Source: Carya illinoinensis
Lineage: Eukaryota > Streptophyta > Magnoliopsida > Fagales > Juglandaceae
Direction: 5' to 3'
Assembly (NCBI RefSeq): GCF_018687715.1
Contig: NC_056762.1
Coordinates: 17,685,364-17,749,363, forward strand
Length of the DNA: 64,000 nucleotides
Within the stretch, counting starts at the first letter, position 1, and the number at the start of each line of letters is the position of its first letter. This document shows, in pieces, positions 46,027 through 57,000 of this stretch. The position numbers and the translations under genes were made by a program. The notes beneath the pieces were generated by a model. The model made no database searches, was not told where the DNA came from, and worked only from the letters and a program-made list of their open reading frames with translations.

Positions 46027-46155
46027 AAGGCAAGCGATATGGGCAAACTCAATCGCCTGGTTATCCCAAAGTAGCACGCCGAAAACTACTTCCCGCTGGA
46101 CGACTCCACCAACGAGAAGGGACTCCTTCTCAACTTCGAGGATCGAAACAGGAAA
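46027..46155 (+). pseudogene. Captured fragment of a B3-domain transcription factor gene
   Basis: The + strand reads ASDMGKLNRLVIPK, one in-frame TAG (46072-46074), then HAENYFPLDDSTNEKG and LLLNFEDRNRK. This is the N-terminal half of a B3 DNA-binding domain of the NGATHA/RAV/LAV type, where GKLNRLVIPKQHAE is near-invariant; the stop sits at the Gln codon. The rest of the domain is absent. It follows the H2A stop by only a few bases and is in another frame. A 12-bp repeat CCCTAAGAAGGC (46004-46015 and 46020-46031) marks the junction. Confidence 0.87.
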
Positions 46156-46839
46156 TCTGCAAATGAACGTATGGAAAGCAGAGTAAAGAACGGGTTCGAC
46201 CCGATCCTTATTTTTTTGGTCGGGTCGATCCGCATCCGTGAGGCTTTTCCTGCGGGTCGGCCCAAAATCTGGGCGGGCCGGATTGTTGTGCAGGCCTAGG
46301 TGGGAGTATTGTTTCTCATTCATTGAGTTTGCATATAGTTGGAGTGGTCACTTTGGTGTAAAGAAGAGTTTAGGCGTATTGCATGAACACTTTTGAGAGT
46401 ATTGTTTACCATTCATTGAGGTCACATATAATTGGAGTGGTCATCTTGGTGTAAGGAAGATTTTGAATGTGTTTCAAGAATGTTTGTGGGAATATCATTT
46501 TCCTTTCATTGACTTGTTGCATAAACATTTGCGGGAGTATTGTTTGCCCTTGTTAGAGTTTGCATATAATAGGACCATGCATACTACCATTTTTTATTCT
46601 CATCTTGAAATTGTATATGGTTTTAATCCCCTTACTCCGTTAGTATTGATGTTTTTGCTTGTTGATAATAGGAATGGCTTGGATAGACATTTTCACATTC
46701 TTGAGAAAATTAATGATAATTCATATCAAGTGGATCTTCTAGGTAAGTACCATATTTCTACGACTTTTAATGTTTCTGATATTTTTCCCTTTGATCCAGG
46801 TGGAGATTCGAGAACGAATCCTTTTGAGGAGAGGGGGAA

Positions 46840-47131
46840 TGATGGGCCCTAAGGTGGACCAAGTCGTAAAAATCCTTCGCAAGTTTCAGAGGGGGCAATT
46901 ACAAGATCAAGAACTAGGAAGATCAAGTGGATGGAGGTGCAATCCACTTAAGACGTGTTTAGCAAGAGCCCAACATTGAAGATGGGCTTGAGAGAAGGAG
47001 ATCCAGTTTTCATCCATGTGATATACACTACAAAAAACATGACTTGGACCTATTGTTATTGAAGGCATTGGACTTATTTATTTCATTAAAAGAGTTTATT
47101 TTATTAGTTTAGAATAAGTGGCTTGAGGATG
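46840..47131 (+). repeat. Left part of the LTR apparently shared by F1 and H
   Basis: It follows the F1 polypurine tract and starts TGATGGGCCCTAAGG. It breaks off after GGCTTGAGGATG, where the LTR of G begins. The remainder resumes at 51590. Confidence 0.8.
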
Positions 47132-47893
47132 TGATGGGCCCCAAGGCGGACCAAGTCTTACGGATCAATTACAAGATTAAAAGCCATAAAGATCAAAGGA
47201 CCAAAGCAAGAATTGGTACAATTCAATTGGGATGAAGCTAGCAAGAACCGGACACTCATGATGGGTTTGAAAGAAGGAGAACCAGTTTTGATCCACTTGA
47301 TCTAAGCTATGGAAGACACGACTTTGGCCTATTGTTATTGAAGGCCTTGGACTTATTCATTTCATTAAAAAAGCTTATTTTGTTAGTTTAGAATGAGTGG
47401 GCTTAAGGATGTCAGCCCACACATATGTCTTATTTTTAATGAATTAGGGTTTTTGGTAAGGCCTTGTATTTTGGCCAAGGGCATATTTGAAAAGTTATTA
47501 TTTTATTTGAACTAGGGTTTTAGATGTTACTGTAGTGCGGCATTGTTCCTTTAGGGTTTTGGGGAATGCTTATTTAAACCACTTGAAGCCTCATTTGAGA
47601 GGGTAAGACATTTTTTATTGAATTTTCATTGTGAGTGAGTTTTCTCCTCTTGTTCTTAATTGAACTATTGAACTTATCAAAAGTAAATCACAACCTTTGT
47701 GACGTTCCTCCTTGTAATTTGGGTTCTTGAGACGGGATTTCATTGGGTCTAAATTTTAATATAATCTAGATTCTTGAAACGAGATCTCAACGGGTCTAAA
47801 TTCTCCATCTATAGACTTGATTTTGAAGTTCTTGGGTTTGTTTTTCCAATATTGTTGTTCGGTCTCAAAGCAAGTCGATTGGGGTTCGCATCA
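47132..47893 (+). repeat. 5' LTR of G
   Basis: 762 bp, TG...CA. TTTGATATTCAGAGC (47894-47908) follows as a degenerate initiator-tRNA primer site. Confidence 0.88.
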
Positions 47894-48162
47894 TTTGATA
47901 TTCAGAGCAAGGTTTCCAATCAGGTCTGAATCTATCTTTTTATGTATTGTATCGTTAATTCTAGGGCTTCAATGTTCTAGGATTGCCAAAAAAAAAAATA
48001 CAAAAATTCGTTTTTCCTAGGGCTGCCAAAATTTGCATCATCTAGGGTGTGAAATTTCTAGAGTTTCATTGATTCCCTTCTATTTCTGTGTCAATTTGTA
48101 TGTGTTTGAATTCAATTGTTTGATTATCACAATTGAATATTCCTGTTTGTAGTTGAATTGTT

Positions 48163-48300
48163 GAGAAAAGAAAAAAAAAAGGAAAGGAAAGGAAAAGAAA
48201 AGAAAATAAACGAAAGGAAAAGAAAAGAAAAGAAAAGAAAAGAAAGGGAAAAAAATTCGAAAAAAAAGGAAAAAAGTTCGAAAAAAAAATGAAGAGAAAG
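48163..48300 (+). repeat. (AAAAG)n purine tract in the leader of G
   Basis: Same position as the tract in element E, between primer-binding site and gag. Variants GGAAA, AAAAG and GAAAAAAA are mixed. Confidence 0.85.
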
Positions 48301-48754
48301 AAAAGGATTTTGGGTAGAGGTTGTTTGAAATACTTTGCCATATGAAATTGAGTGGTTTGGCATTGATTGAGCGTTATCTTTAAAGGGGCTAAATACATCT
48401 ATCTAGTTGGTATCTTGTCTTATAGTACCCTTCCATTCCAATAATTTCCTTAATTCCCTTGTCGTTTTATTCCTTCCATGTTTCTTTTGTTCTTGTTTCT
48501 AGGACCTAATTATTAGTTGGGATAAGACAAGGTTGTATTGTCTTGATTTAGTTCAATTAGTTTTGAAAGAACTTGAGTGGGAAAACTCTTGAGGTAAAAG
48601 GCAAGAGAGTGTGAGATCATTATCGGGAAAAAGTCAATTAAGAGTAAAACACGAGTGGAGTGCCATTATTTAAGTGTAAACATGTGAGGGAGAGCGTGTG
48701 AGGTCTTGTTCCACTAACATTCTTTTTTGTGCAGCACATACGATACTCATTAAA

Positions 48755-49440
48755 GTGACTCATAACGGGATGTCAGACAATTCATTCTTTTTGTTGCAGT
48801 CCATGCAACAAAAGTTTGAAAGGTTAAATTTGAAGTTGGGGGAAGTGAGGAATAAGATGGAATAACAAGGTGCATTGATTAGAAATTTGCAAAGTGGGAG
48901 AGATAGGAGGAGATGTGAGCCTATTATTGAGAATTGGTACAATAAGAATGAAGAGTATGAAGAGTCTCTTGTTGTTAGGCATGCTCCTAATACAAAATTT
49001 AAGATGGATGGTATAGAGCAGCAAAGAGAGAACATTTTTCATACTAGATGCCACATCAACAATAAGGTATGTAGTATGATTATTGATGGAGAGAGTTGTA
49101 CTAATGTTGCTAGCACTACTTTAGTTGAGAAATTGAATTTACCTACTTTGAAACACCCTAAACCATACAAGCTGCAGTGGTTGAATGATTGTGGGGAGGT
49201 TAGGATAAATAAGCAAGTGTGAGTTTCTTTTTCAATTGGGTGGTACAAGGATGAGGTACTTTGTGATGTTGTGCCTATGCATGCTGGCCATATTTTGATG
49301 GGAAGGCCGTGGCAGTATGATAGGAGAGTGATCTATGATGGGTTTAGAAACATGTACTGTTTTGAAAAGGATGGAAAAAGAATCAAACTTGCTCCTTTAA
49401 CTCCAACATAGGTCCATGAGGACCAACTGAAATTGAAAAG
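48755..49440 (+). pseudogene. G: gag start fused to protease
   Basis: SFFLLQSMQQKFERLN and NLQSGRDRRRCEP match the gag N-terminus of E. After NEEYEESLVVRHAPNTKF the sequence is already in the protease region (QQRENIFHTRCHINNKVCSM, IIDGESCTNVA, LPTLKHPKPYKLQWLNDCGE, MHAGHILMGRPWQYDRR). The gag domain and zinc knuckle are deleted between them. A stop lies in the gag start (about 48862), another at 49219. Confidence 0.85.
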
Positions 49441-50785
49441 TGAGGTTGATAAAAAAAAGAAAGAGAGAAAGTGAGATTGATAAAAAAAAAAGAAAGAGTG
49501 AAAGTGAGATTGAGAAAAAAAGAAATAGTGAGGCCAAAACCTCAAGAGAAGGAGAGAGTGAAGAAAAAACAGAGAGTGAAAAGAAAATAGAAAGTGAAAA
49601 GGAAAAAGAAAGTGAAAAGAAAAATGAGAGTGAAAAAAATAAAGAGACTGAAGAAAAAGAGAGAATGAAAGGAAAAGAGAGAGTGAAAAGAGAAGAGATA
49701 GTGCAGAAAATGAGAGGAAAACAAAAAAAAAATGAGTTTTTATACAAGGCAAGTTTTAATACTAACGAACTTAACGTACCTTTGCCTAGTATTGTTGTTT
49801 CTTTGTTGCAGGAATATAAGGTCGTGATTCCTAACAGTGTTTAGTGGATTGCCACCTATTAGAGAGATAAAGCAATACATTGATTTTGTGCCAGGTGCGA
49901 TAATCCGTACCCGACCTTTTTTGAAGAACATGAGTCTTTGATACACTTGAAAGGACAACGTAAGTTGACTAGAATGCATGTCAAGTGTGAGGAATATATT
50001 GAGACTTTTTCTCTTGTAATCAAGTACACACACGGTAAGGAAACTTTTGTGGCTTGTGCATTAGCAAGAATGTATGATGATATCGTTATTTTAGATGCAA
50101 AGTTATTGAGATTTGAATATGACAAGAAATTGCATGCTAATGATGATGACTTTGCCAGTGTGTATGGAGTACATGAGAAAACATCGTTTGGTAAGTACTA
50201 TAGACTAGATTGGTATTTGTTTGGAGAGAATAAACTTTGTGAGCCTACTAGTCTTATGCGTAAATTGCTTGTGCATGGATGTGGTTTGTTGGGTCATTTT
50301 GGTGTATAAAGGATTTTAGATGTGTTTCATAAATGTTTGTGGGAGTATTACTTTCCATTCATTGAGTTTGCATATAATGGGAGCTATATATTTGGTGTAA
50401 AGAAGATTTTTGACGTGTTGCATGAACGTTGGTGGGAGTACCATATACCATTCAATGACTTGTCACATGAACACTTGCGAAAGTATCATATGCCATTTAT
50501 AGAGTTTGTATATAATAGGACCATGCATACTACTACTTCATATTGTCCTTCTGAAATTGTTTATGGTTTTAATCCATTTATTCCTTTTGATTTAATTCAT
50601 TTACCTGTTGATGACAGAAGTAGCTTGGATGGACATTTCCAAATTCGTGATAAAATTACGATACTTCATATCTAGTGGATCTTCCAGGTAAGTATCATGT
50701 GTTTGCTATTTTCAATGTTACTGATCTTTTTCCCTTTGATCCAGGTGGAGATTCGAGGTCGAATCCTTTTGAGGAGAGGGGGGAA
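49440..50785 (+). pseudogene. G: linker, RNase H end and integrase remnants
   Basis: A Lys/Ser/Glu-rich linker (49440-49730) leads to FNTNELNVPLPSIVVSLLQ. The sequence skips RT and goes to EHESLIHLKGQRKL. LGHFGV and FHKCLWEYYFPFIEFAYN show the same zinc-module/core junction as F1, in about three diverged units. It ends [22 protein letters not shown] and the integrase tail, with [14 protein letters not shown] in a shifted frame. Several stops and frameshifts. No RT active site and no DDE triad. Confidence 0.87.
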
Positions 50786-51589
50786 TGATGGGCCCCAAGG
50801 CGGACCAAGTCTTAAGGATCAATTACAAGATTAAGAGCCATGAAGATCAAGGGAGCAATGCAAAAATTTGTGCAATCCAATTGGGATCAAGCTAGCAAGA
50901 GCCCAACACTCATGATGGGCTTGAAAGAAGGAGAACCAGTTTTGATCCACTTGATCCAAGCTATGGAAGACACGACTTGGGCCTATTGTTATTGAAGACA
51001 ATGGACTTATTTATTTTATTAAAAGGGCTTATTTTATTAGTCAAATGAATTAATCAAGAATAATTGGGCTTGGGGGATGTCCAGCCCACACGTCTTATTT
51101 CTAATAAACTAGGGTTTTGGGGAAGGTCTTGTATTTTGGCCAATGGTTTATTTGGAAAGTTATAATTTTATCTCTCACTAGGGTTTTAGAAGTTACTGTA
51201 GCGCGGCGTATGGCACTGTTCACGCTACAGTACCCGAGGCATTGTTTACTTAGGGTTTTTGGGGATTGTCTATTTAAACCACTTGTAACCTCATTTGAGA
51301 GGCAGACTATATGGAATTGTCATTGAGAGTTGAGTTATCTTCTCTAGTTCTTCTTGAACTTCTGAACTTATCAAAGGTAAATCAAAACCTTTGTGGCATT
51401 CTTCCTTTGTAATCTAGGTTCTTGAGACGGGTTTTTCAACGGGTCTAGATTTTGATATAATCTAGGTTCTTTGAATGAGTTCTCATCAAGTCTAGATTCT
51501 CTACCCATATACCTGAGTTTGGCTTTCTTGGGGTTGTTTTGCCAGTATTGTTATTGGGTCTCAAAGCAAGTCTATTGGGGTTCACATCA
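50786..51589 (+). repeat. 3' LTR of G
   Basis: 804 bp, preceded by GAGGAGAGGGGGGAA. It differs from the 5' LTR by substitutions and small indels, for example extra sequence around GCGCGGCGTATGGCAC near 51200. Confidence 0.88.
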
Positions 51590-52047
51590 TAGGGTTTAAA
51601 GAGTGTTATTGTAGCGCTGCACTGTTCACCCTAGGATAATTTTGAGAAAGAGGGTTTTATTTTAACCTAGGGTTTTAATTAGGTTTTAGTATAAATACTC
51701 TTTATTGCCTCAATTTGAAAACATGCAAGTTTTTAAAAATTGATGAATTTTATTCATTGTGAATTAAGTTTATCTCCTCTTATTCTTAATTGAACTTTTG
51801 AACTTATTAAAGGTAAATCACAACTTTTGTAGTGTTCCTCTTTTGTAATTTGGGTTCTTGAGACAGGTTTTTCAATGGGTCTACATTTTTATATAATCTA
51901 GATTCTTGAAATGAGTTCTTCAATGGATTTAGGTTCTTCCATTGACTTGATTTTGAGGTTCTTCCATTGACTTGATTTTGGCTTTCTTGGATAAGTTTTC
52001 AAATTGATTGTGGGCTCAAGGGATTTCAATTCCACAAGTTCACATCA
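51590..52047 (+). repeat. Right part of the shared LTR
   Basis: It starts TAGGGTTTAAAGAGTG, matching the middle of E-family LTRs (TAGGGTTTAGAAGT in E), and ends AGTTCACATCA at 52047. Pol linker sequence follows at once, without a primer-binding site or gag. AGGTTCTTCCATTGACTTGA at 51950 is a short tandem duplication. Confidence 0.8.
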
Positions 52048-52888
52048 GAAAGTGAGGTTGATCAAAAGAGAGAGAGAAAGTGAGATTGATCAAAAAGGAG
52101 AAAATAAAAGTGAGGTTGAACAAAAAAGAAAGAGTGTGAGTGAGATTTAGAAAGAAAGAAATAGTGAGACCGAAGGGGGGAGAGAGAGAGAAGAGAGAAA
52201 AAAGATGAGGATGAGACTGAAACCTCAAGAAAAAGAGAGTATGAGTTCAAAAACAATTGTGAGGGCAAGAGTTCAAAAAAACATGTTGAAAAAAAAAACA
52301 AAGAGTGAAAATAAAAAGGAGACTTAAAAGAAAAGCGAGAATGAAGAAACTGAGAGAAAAACAAATAGAAGAGTGAGTTTTTATGCTAAGATGAATTTTA
52401 ATACTAATGAACTTAACGAATCTTAGTGTTGTTATCTCTTTGTTGCAGAGATATGAGGTCGTGTTGCCTAGCAATGTTCTCTGTGGATTGTCACTTACTA
52501 GAGGAATAAAGCATCTGATGAGTGTGCGAAAGTACACTCTAAATACCCTATTATTGGACTAAAATGCTAAAATGTGAATAGAAATCGTAGGAATTAATGT
52601 GTATTCTTTAATTGAATTTCTATTTACGTTGAGATACTCTTAAGCAGTTTTTTTTTATGTTTAATTTCAGAATTTATAAAAGAGCAAGTCAAGCCCAGTC
52701 AAATTCAAAGAAGGGCATTCATGGGGTTTGAGAGAAATTTGGAAGAAAAGAAAAAGAAAAAAATCACAAAATGAAACCACAAGAAGTCCAAGTCCGAAAT
52801 TCGCTAGGAGACAGTCTGGACATACTTTAGTCTTTTAACTGTATCTTTTTTTTTTTGAGAGAAACGTCATACTTTCATATAAAACCCA

Positions 52889-53674
52889 TTAAAAGGGGCC
52901 ATGATTACATGGTGTACCATAGACCAGTTCAGTCGAGTTCACAGCTAACATTAGAGATTCTTTGGCTAGTACATGAGCACAGTGATTACCACTCCTCCCA
53001 ACAAAAACCACAGACCAAAGACTAAAACTAGAGAGAATACTCTTAGTGTCAGATAAAAACATGCCCACATTATCGCCGCTGTCTAAAGGGAGATTGAGAC
53101 CATTAACAACCTGTAAGGAATCCCCTTCAAAGATAACAGAAGTGAGACCCATCTCCTTGGCCAGGGAAACCGCATGAAAAGCACCTATAGCTTCAGCCAG
53201 CAGAGGTTCAGGAAAGCAAGAAATGGAGAGCTTTTTGCTGATCATAACATTACCCACTTGGTCTCGAGCCACCAGTCCAATACCAATTCTATTGTTAGGA
53301 CCATCCACAGCAGCATCCCAGTTAATTTTCGTGACACCTGATGGAGGGGGAGACCACATGGATGCTTGAGAGTGGATCTGAGCCTTTGTCTTCCAGTTCT
53401 CTTGGGCAGTCCTATAATCAGTCAATGATTGTGAAGCCTGATTTACTAACAGACTTGGATGCACAAAGGACCCCTCGAAGATCATCTTGTTTCTTCTAGA
53501 CCAAATGCTCCTGGCTAACACAGAAAACTGTTCCATTAAGCTTTGATCACACTGACTATATAGGCTCTCGAAAAGCTCTTTGAAATTGGCTTTCCTTAAA
53601 GAACTTTTTTGAAACACTATATGGCCTTGACTCCCTCCATACATCCATAGCAGAAGTACATTCCCACAGTGCAT
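52889..53674 (-). pseudogene. LINE ORF2 part 3: RNase H domain
   Basis: The minus strand reads GHIVFQKSSL, ARSIWSRRNKMIFEGSF, then KINWDAAVDGPNNRIGIGLV, LAEAIGAFHAVSLAKEMG, VIFEGDSLQVVNGLN and GNHCAHVLAKESL, a plant-LINE RNase H with D, E and D positions. It is separated from the preceding part by a frameshift near 53630. Confidence 0.9.
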
Positions 53675-53687
53675 GAGTTGTGGATTC

Positions 53688-54467
53688 CTATTCCCTACGA
53701 CAGATGGGGCATATAGGGGAGTCTACTATCTTCCTCTTAGATAGGTTGAGCATGGTTGGAAGAGATTCCAGGCAGGCCCTCCAGATGAAAATCTTAGTTG
53801 CATTAGGGATCTGCAGCTTCCAGCATCCTGTCCAAACTTCCTTGTTCTGTATTCCTCTAGAGGATTGACCCTTAAGTTGTTCCATGGACTCTTTCTGCAA
53901 ATGATAGGCAGACTTGACTGAGAAAGATCCATCTTTGGTGCCCAACCAAATGAGTCTGTCGTTGGCACCAGAAAAACTGATAGGAATTCTTTGAATTAAA
54001 GAAGCTGTATCAGGCCCAAAAAGAGCTGTGGTTAGACCTCTATCCCATTGTTTTGTCTCATTATTAATGAGTCTTGCCACCACTTCATTCTCAGGAAATA
54101 GATGGACAGGGCTTTGGATTTTGTAACTAGAAGGTTGGGGCAACCATCTATCTTTCCAGATTTTGGTTCCTAGACCATTACCTATGCGCCATAGTGACCC
54201 TTTTTCAACCAAACCTCTTGCAGCCTGAATGCTTCTCCATAAGAAAGATGGTCTAGAGCCCAACTTGGCTTGAAAGAAATCCACATTTGGGAAGTATTTC
54301 AGCTTGAGGACTTGAGCAGCTATAGAGTCAAGATATTGAAGAAGTCTCCACCCCTGCTTGGCCAGTAGAGCCAAATTAAAGCTCTCAAGGTCTCTATAAC
54401 CCAGACCTCCTCTAGTTTTCGATCTACCCATCTGTCCCCAAGACACCCAATGCACCTTTTTTTTCAT
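53688..54467 (-). pseudogene. LINE ORF2 part 2: thumb and zinc-binding region
   Basis: KKKVHWVSWGQMGRSK, GGLGYRDLESFNLALLAKQGW, FLWRSIQAARGLV, IGNGLGTKIWKDRWLPQ, and the first cysteines of the zinc region (PICPICRRE). It is in a different frame from part 1 because of an indel at the A8 run near 54458-54465. It ends at an in-frame TAG (53688). Confidence 0.9.
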
Positions 54468-57000
54468 TTTGGAGATGACCCCACCAAAACTGGTTCATAA
54501 CTTTGTTGATCTCACCTAGAAGGGATTTGGGGAGTTTAAAAACTCCCATGCAGTAGGTAGGGAGGGCTTGAACCACTGCCTTGAGGAGAATATCCTTCCC
54601 TGCCTGGGATAGAAATTTGTTTTTCCAGTTACTGACTTTTCCCCTGACTCTATCTAGTATGCCCTTGAAAGCAGCATATTTAGATCTGCCTATGAGATTT
54701 GGGAGACCCAAATACCTTTCATAACAAGAGGAGGCTCTTGTTTGAGCAAGACTCAAGATGTACTCCCTAGTTGCTGGTCTTGTATTAGGACTAAAATAGA
54801 TCGAGGTTTTAGACTTGTTGAGCTTCTGACCTGAGGCCTCCTCATAGAGATTTAGAATAACCTGGATTGAAGCCCATTCTCTTGCATTTGCTCGACAGAA
54901 TAGGAGGCTATCATCAGCAAACAAAAGGTGGTTAATGCTAAGCCTCCCCCTGCAGATAGGAAAGCCCTGGATGAGCTTGGTGGTTTCAGCATGGTTCAGA
55001 AGGCTGCTAAGGACCTCAGCTACCAGAATGAAAAGGTAGGGAGAAAGGGGGTCCCCTTGTCGAATCCCTCTTGATGGAGAGAAATTGCCTTGAGGTTTCC
55101 CATTAATAAGTGTGGAGTAGGAGATTGTAGTTACACACTGCATTGTCAGAAATATCCATCTTCTGTTGAAACCCATTTTAGCCATGACCTTTGCCAAAAA
55201 CTCCCATTCCACCCTATCGAAGGCCTTGCTCAGGTCTAGTTTTATGGCCATGTAACCTTGTTGCCCTTTGCCTTTGATGGACATGGAGTGCAAAGTTTCA
55301 AAAGCCACAATAACATTATCCTGAATCATCCTCCCCTGAATAAAAGCACTTTGAGTGGGAGCAATGATCGAAGGAAGGATCAACTTCAGTCTATTAGAAA
55401 GAGTTTTAGAGACCACTTTGTAAATGACATTGCAAAGAGATATTGGTCTGAAGTCCATAATTGTTTGAGGGTTTTTAACTTTCGGGATTAAAACAATATA
55501 TGTTTCATTTATGTGTGAAATTTCCCCATTCCCATTTAGGATATCCAACACTGCTTTAGTGACCTCTTCTCCTACAACATCCCAGTGAGATTGGTAAAAT
55601 AATGCAGGAAAACCATCTGGACCAGGGGCACCCATGGGGTTCATTTGGAAGAGGGCAGACTTTACCTCCTCAGCTGTGAACTGTTTGGTCAGGTTGGAGT
55701 TCATCTCACTATTAACTCGGTGATGTACTTGGTTCAAACAGACATCAATGCTGTTTGGAGATGCTGAAGAAAAGAGCTCCTGGAAATAAGTGGTAAACAT
55801 AGAGGAAATCTCACCTATGTCAGTTGTGATAAGGCCATCATTTCTTACAAGCTTCTGAATGCTATTGTTTTTCCTCCTCTGATTAGCGCACTTGTGGAAG
55901 TAATTTGAGTTCCTATCCCCGTCTTTAAGCCACATCTGTTTAGCTCTTTGCTTCCATTTCAGATTTTCTTCTTCAAGGGCTTTATCAATCTCCTTGTGAA
56001 GAGCCTTAACTTCAGCTGTTCTTGAACCAGTGTTAGAGTCTTGCATTTCCAGGAGCCTGTTCAATTGAGCTTGGATATCCCTCTTATGTTTCCATAAGGT
56101 TGAGCTCCAGTTTTTTAGGGAGGCCTTACATCTGTTGAGCTTCCTCAGGACTGAGTGGATATTATAAACTTGTTGAGAATCCTGATGGGACCAGCAGGAT
56201 TTAATAATGCTATTGCATGCTTCATGAAGATTCCATCTTGCCTCAAATCTGAAAATTTTCTTTCTTGTAGGAACTAAATACAGCTCCCTTCTTCCTCTTT
56301 TGTTTGCAGATATCAATAAAGGGCAGTGGTCAGATGTTTGGGCAGCAAGAACATTGAAATTGTTTTCATTAAACATACTAGTCCATAGCATGTTTCCCAA
56401 TGCTCGATCCAGTCTTTCTTTAGTGAAATGTGTTCCCATTCTATTATTGCACCAAGTGAATTTGGGTCCTACAAAGCCTAGGTCGCTCAGGCCACACCAT
56501 TCCATGGATATTCTAAAGGCTTCCATCTGAGAGTAAGGTCTGTTAGCTCCTCCAACCTTTTCATGATTATGCAAGATTTCATTGAAGTCTCCAAAGCACA
56601 GCCACGGTATGTTCTCTGCAGGTTTAATCAGTTTCATCAGGTTCCAACTATCCCCCTTTCTAGCTGATTCAGGGAAGCCATAAAAGCCAGTGAGAAGGAT
56701 CTGTTGACATTCCTCTGCTAATCTGAGTACCATAGAGATATGGTTTTGTGAGTAGTTTTCTAGTGTTAGATCTAATGTGTCCTTCCACAGAAAAGCTAAC
56801 CCGCCACTAGGCCCTCTACTGTCAACCACAAAGCTGTTCTCAAAATGCAACATGTTCCTTACTACCTCAGCCCTTTTCCTACCACACTTGGTCTCCACAA
56901 GGAAAATAAAATGGGGGCACTTTGTCCTCACAAGGAGGTCTAGCTCTCGAACTGTACGGGGGTTCCTAAGCCCCCTACAGTTCCAGCTAAGGCCTATCAT
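54424..57000 (-). pseudogene. LINE ORF2 part 1: endonuclease and reverse transcriptase (858 aa open)
   Basis: Starts MIGLSWNCRGLRNPRTV. APE motifs: FLVETKCGRKR, CFGDFNEILHNHEK, FTWCNNRMG, QTSDHCPLLI. RT motifs: FRPISLCNVIYKVVSKTLSNR, QSAFIQGRMIQDNVIVAFE, IKLDLSKAFDRVEWEF, GIRQGDPLSPYLFILV, and active site LLFADDSLLF near residue 693. Domain order and length fit plant L1-type ORF2. The start codon overlaps the ORF1 stop in ATGA. The frame shifts at the A8 run at its end, so the full protein cannot be made without correction. Confidence 0.93.

Larger units (their letters stand above)
45375..46298 (+). mobile_element. Non-autonomous hAT-like element carrying captured host genes (924 bp)
   Basis: Exact 8-bp duplications GGTGGGAG flank it (45367-45374 and 46299-46306). 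The ends are inverted: TAGGCCTGTGCAAAAT on the left, TGTTGTGCAGGCCTA on the right. Subterminal GGGTCGAACC / GGTTCGACCCGA motifs repeat inward from both ends, as in hAT elements. No transposase is present. Between the ends lie an intact H2A.W-like reading frame and a B3-domain fragment, both foreign to transposons. This is a Pack-TE type structure. Confidence 0.88.
45209..46560 (+). repeat. 93-bp tandem repeat built on an integrase deletion junction (F1 copy)
   Basis: About four to five units are seen in F1, each encoding approximately HFGVKKxLxVLHEHWWEYxLPFIEFAYxWSG. TTGGTGGGAGT at 45272 and CTGGTGGGAGT at 45365 are 93 bases apart, giving 31 codons. The hAT element splits the second unit from the third. 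Similar units lie in G (about 50280-50515) and H (about 62690-62975). Confidence 0.85.
44524..46839 (+). pseudogene. F1: internal part of a deleted E-family Ty3 element (no RT, no integrase core)
   Basis: It starts inside the Lys/Ser/Glu-rich linker (44524-44660), with no gag or protease. VNFNTNKLNVPLPSIVVSLLQ and EIEHYIDFVPG follow. The sequence then jumps directly to HESLIHLKGQGK and GKENLVFDALSRR, so the whole RT and most of RNase H are missing. The integrase zinc module (KRTLDVLHDH) joins WWEYYLPFIKFAY directly, so the DDE core is missing. That junction unit is tandemly repeated (93 bp). The tail resumes with [48 protein letters not shown] hAT-like element interrupts it at 45375-46298. 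Confidence 0.88.
47132..51589 (+). mobile_element. G: short E-family Ty3 derivative with two LTRs, inside the shared LTR
   Basis: 5' LTR 47132-47893 and 3' LTR 50786-51589 start TGATGGGCCCCAAGGCGG and end in ACATCA/GCATCA. A primer-binding-like site follows and a polypurine tract precedes the 3' LTR. The internal part is only 2.9 kb. Flanking 5-mers (GGATG, TAGGG) do not match, and about 30 or more bases of the surrounding LTR are missing. Recombination, or insertion with target loss, is therefore more likely than simple integration. Confidence 0.85.

Noticed and set aside
47127..51594. Target-site duplication for element G
   Set aside because: GGATG and TAGGG do not match, and part of the surrounding LTR is missing; simple insertion is not supported.
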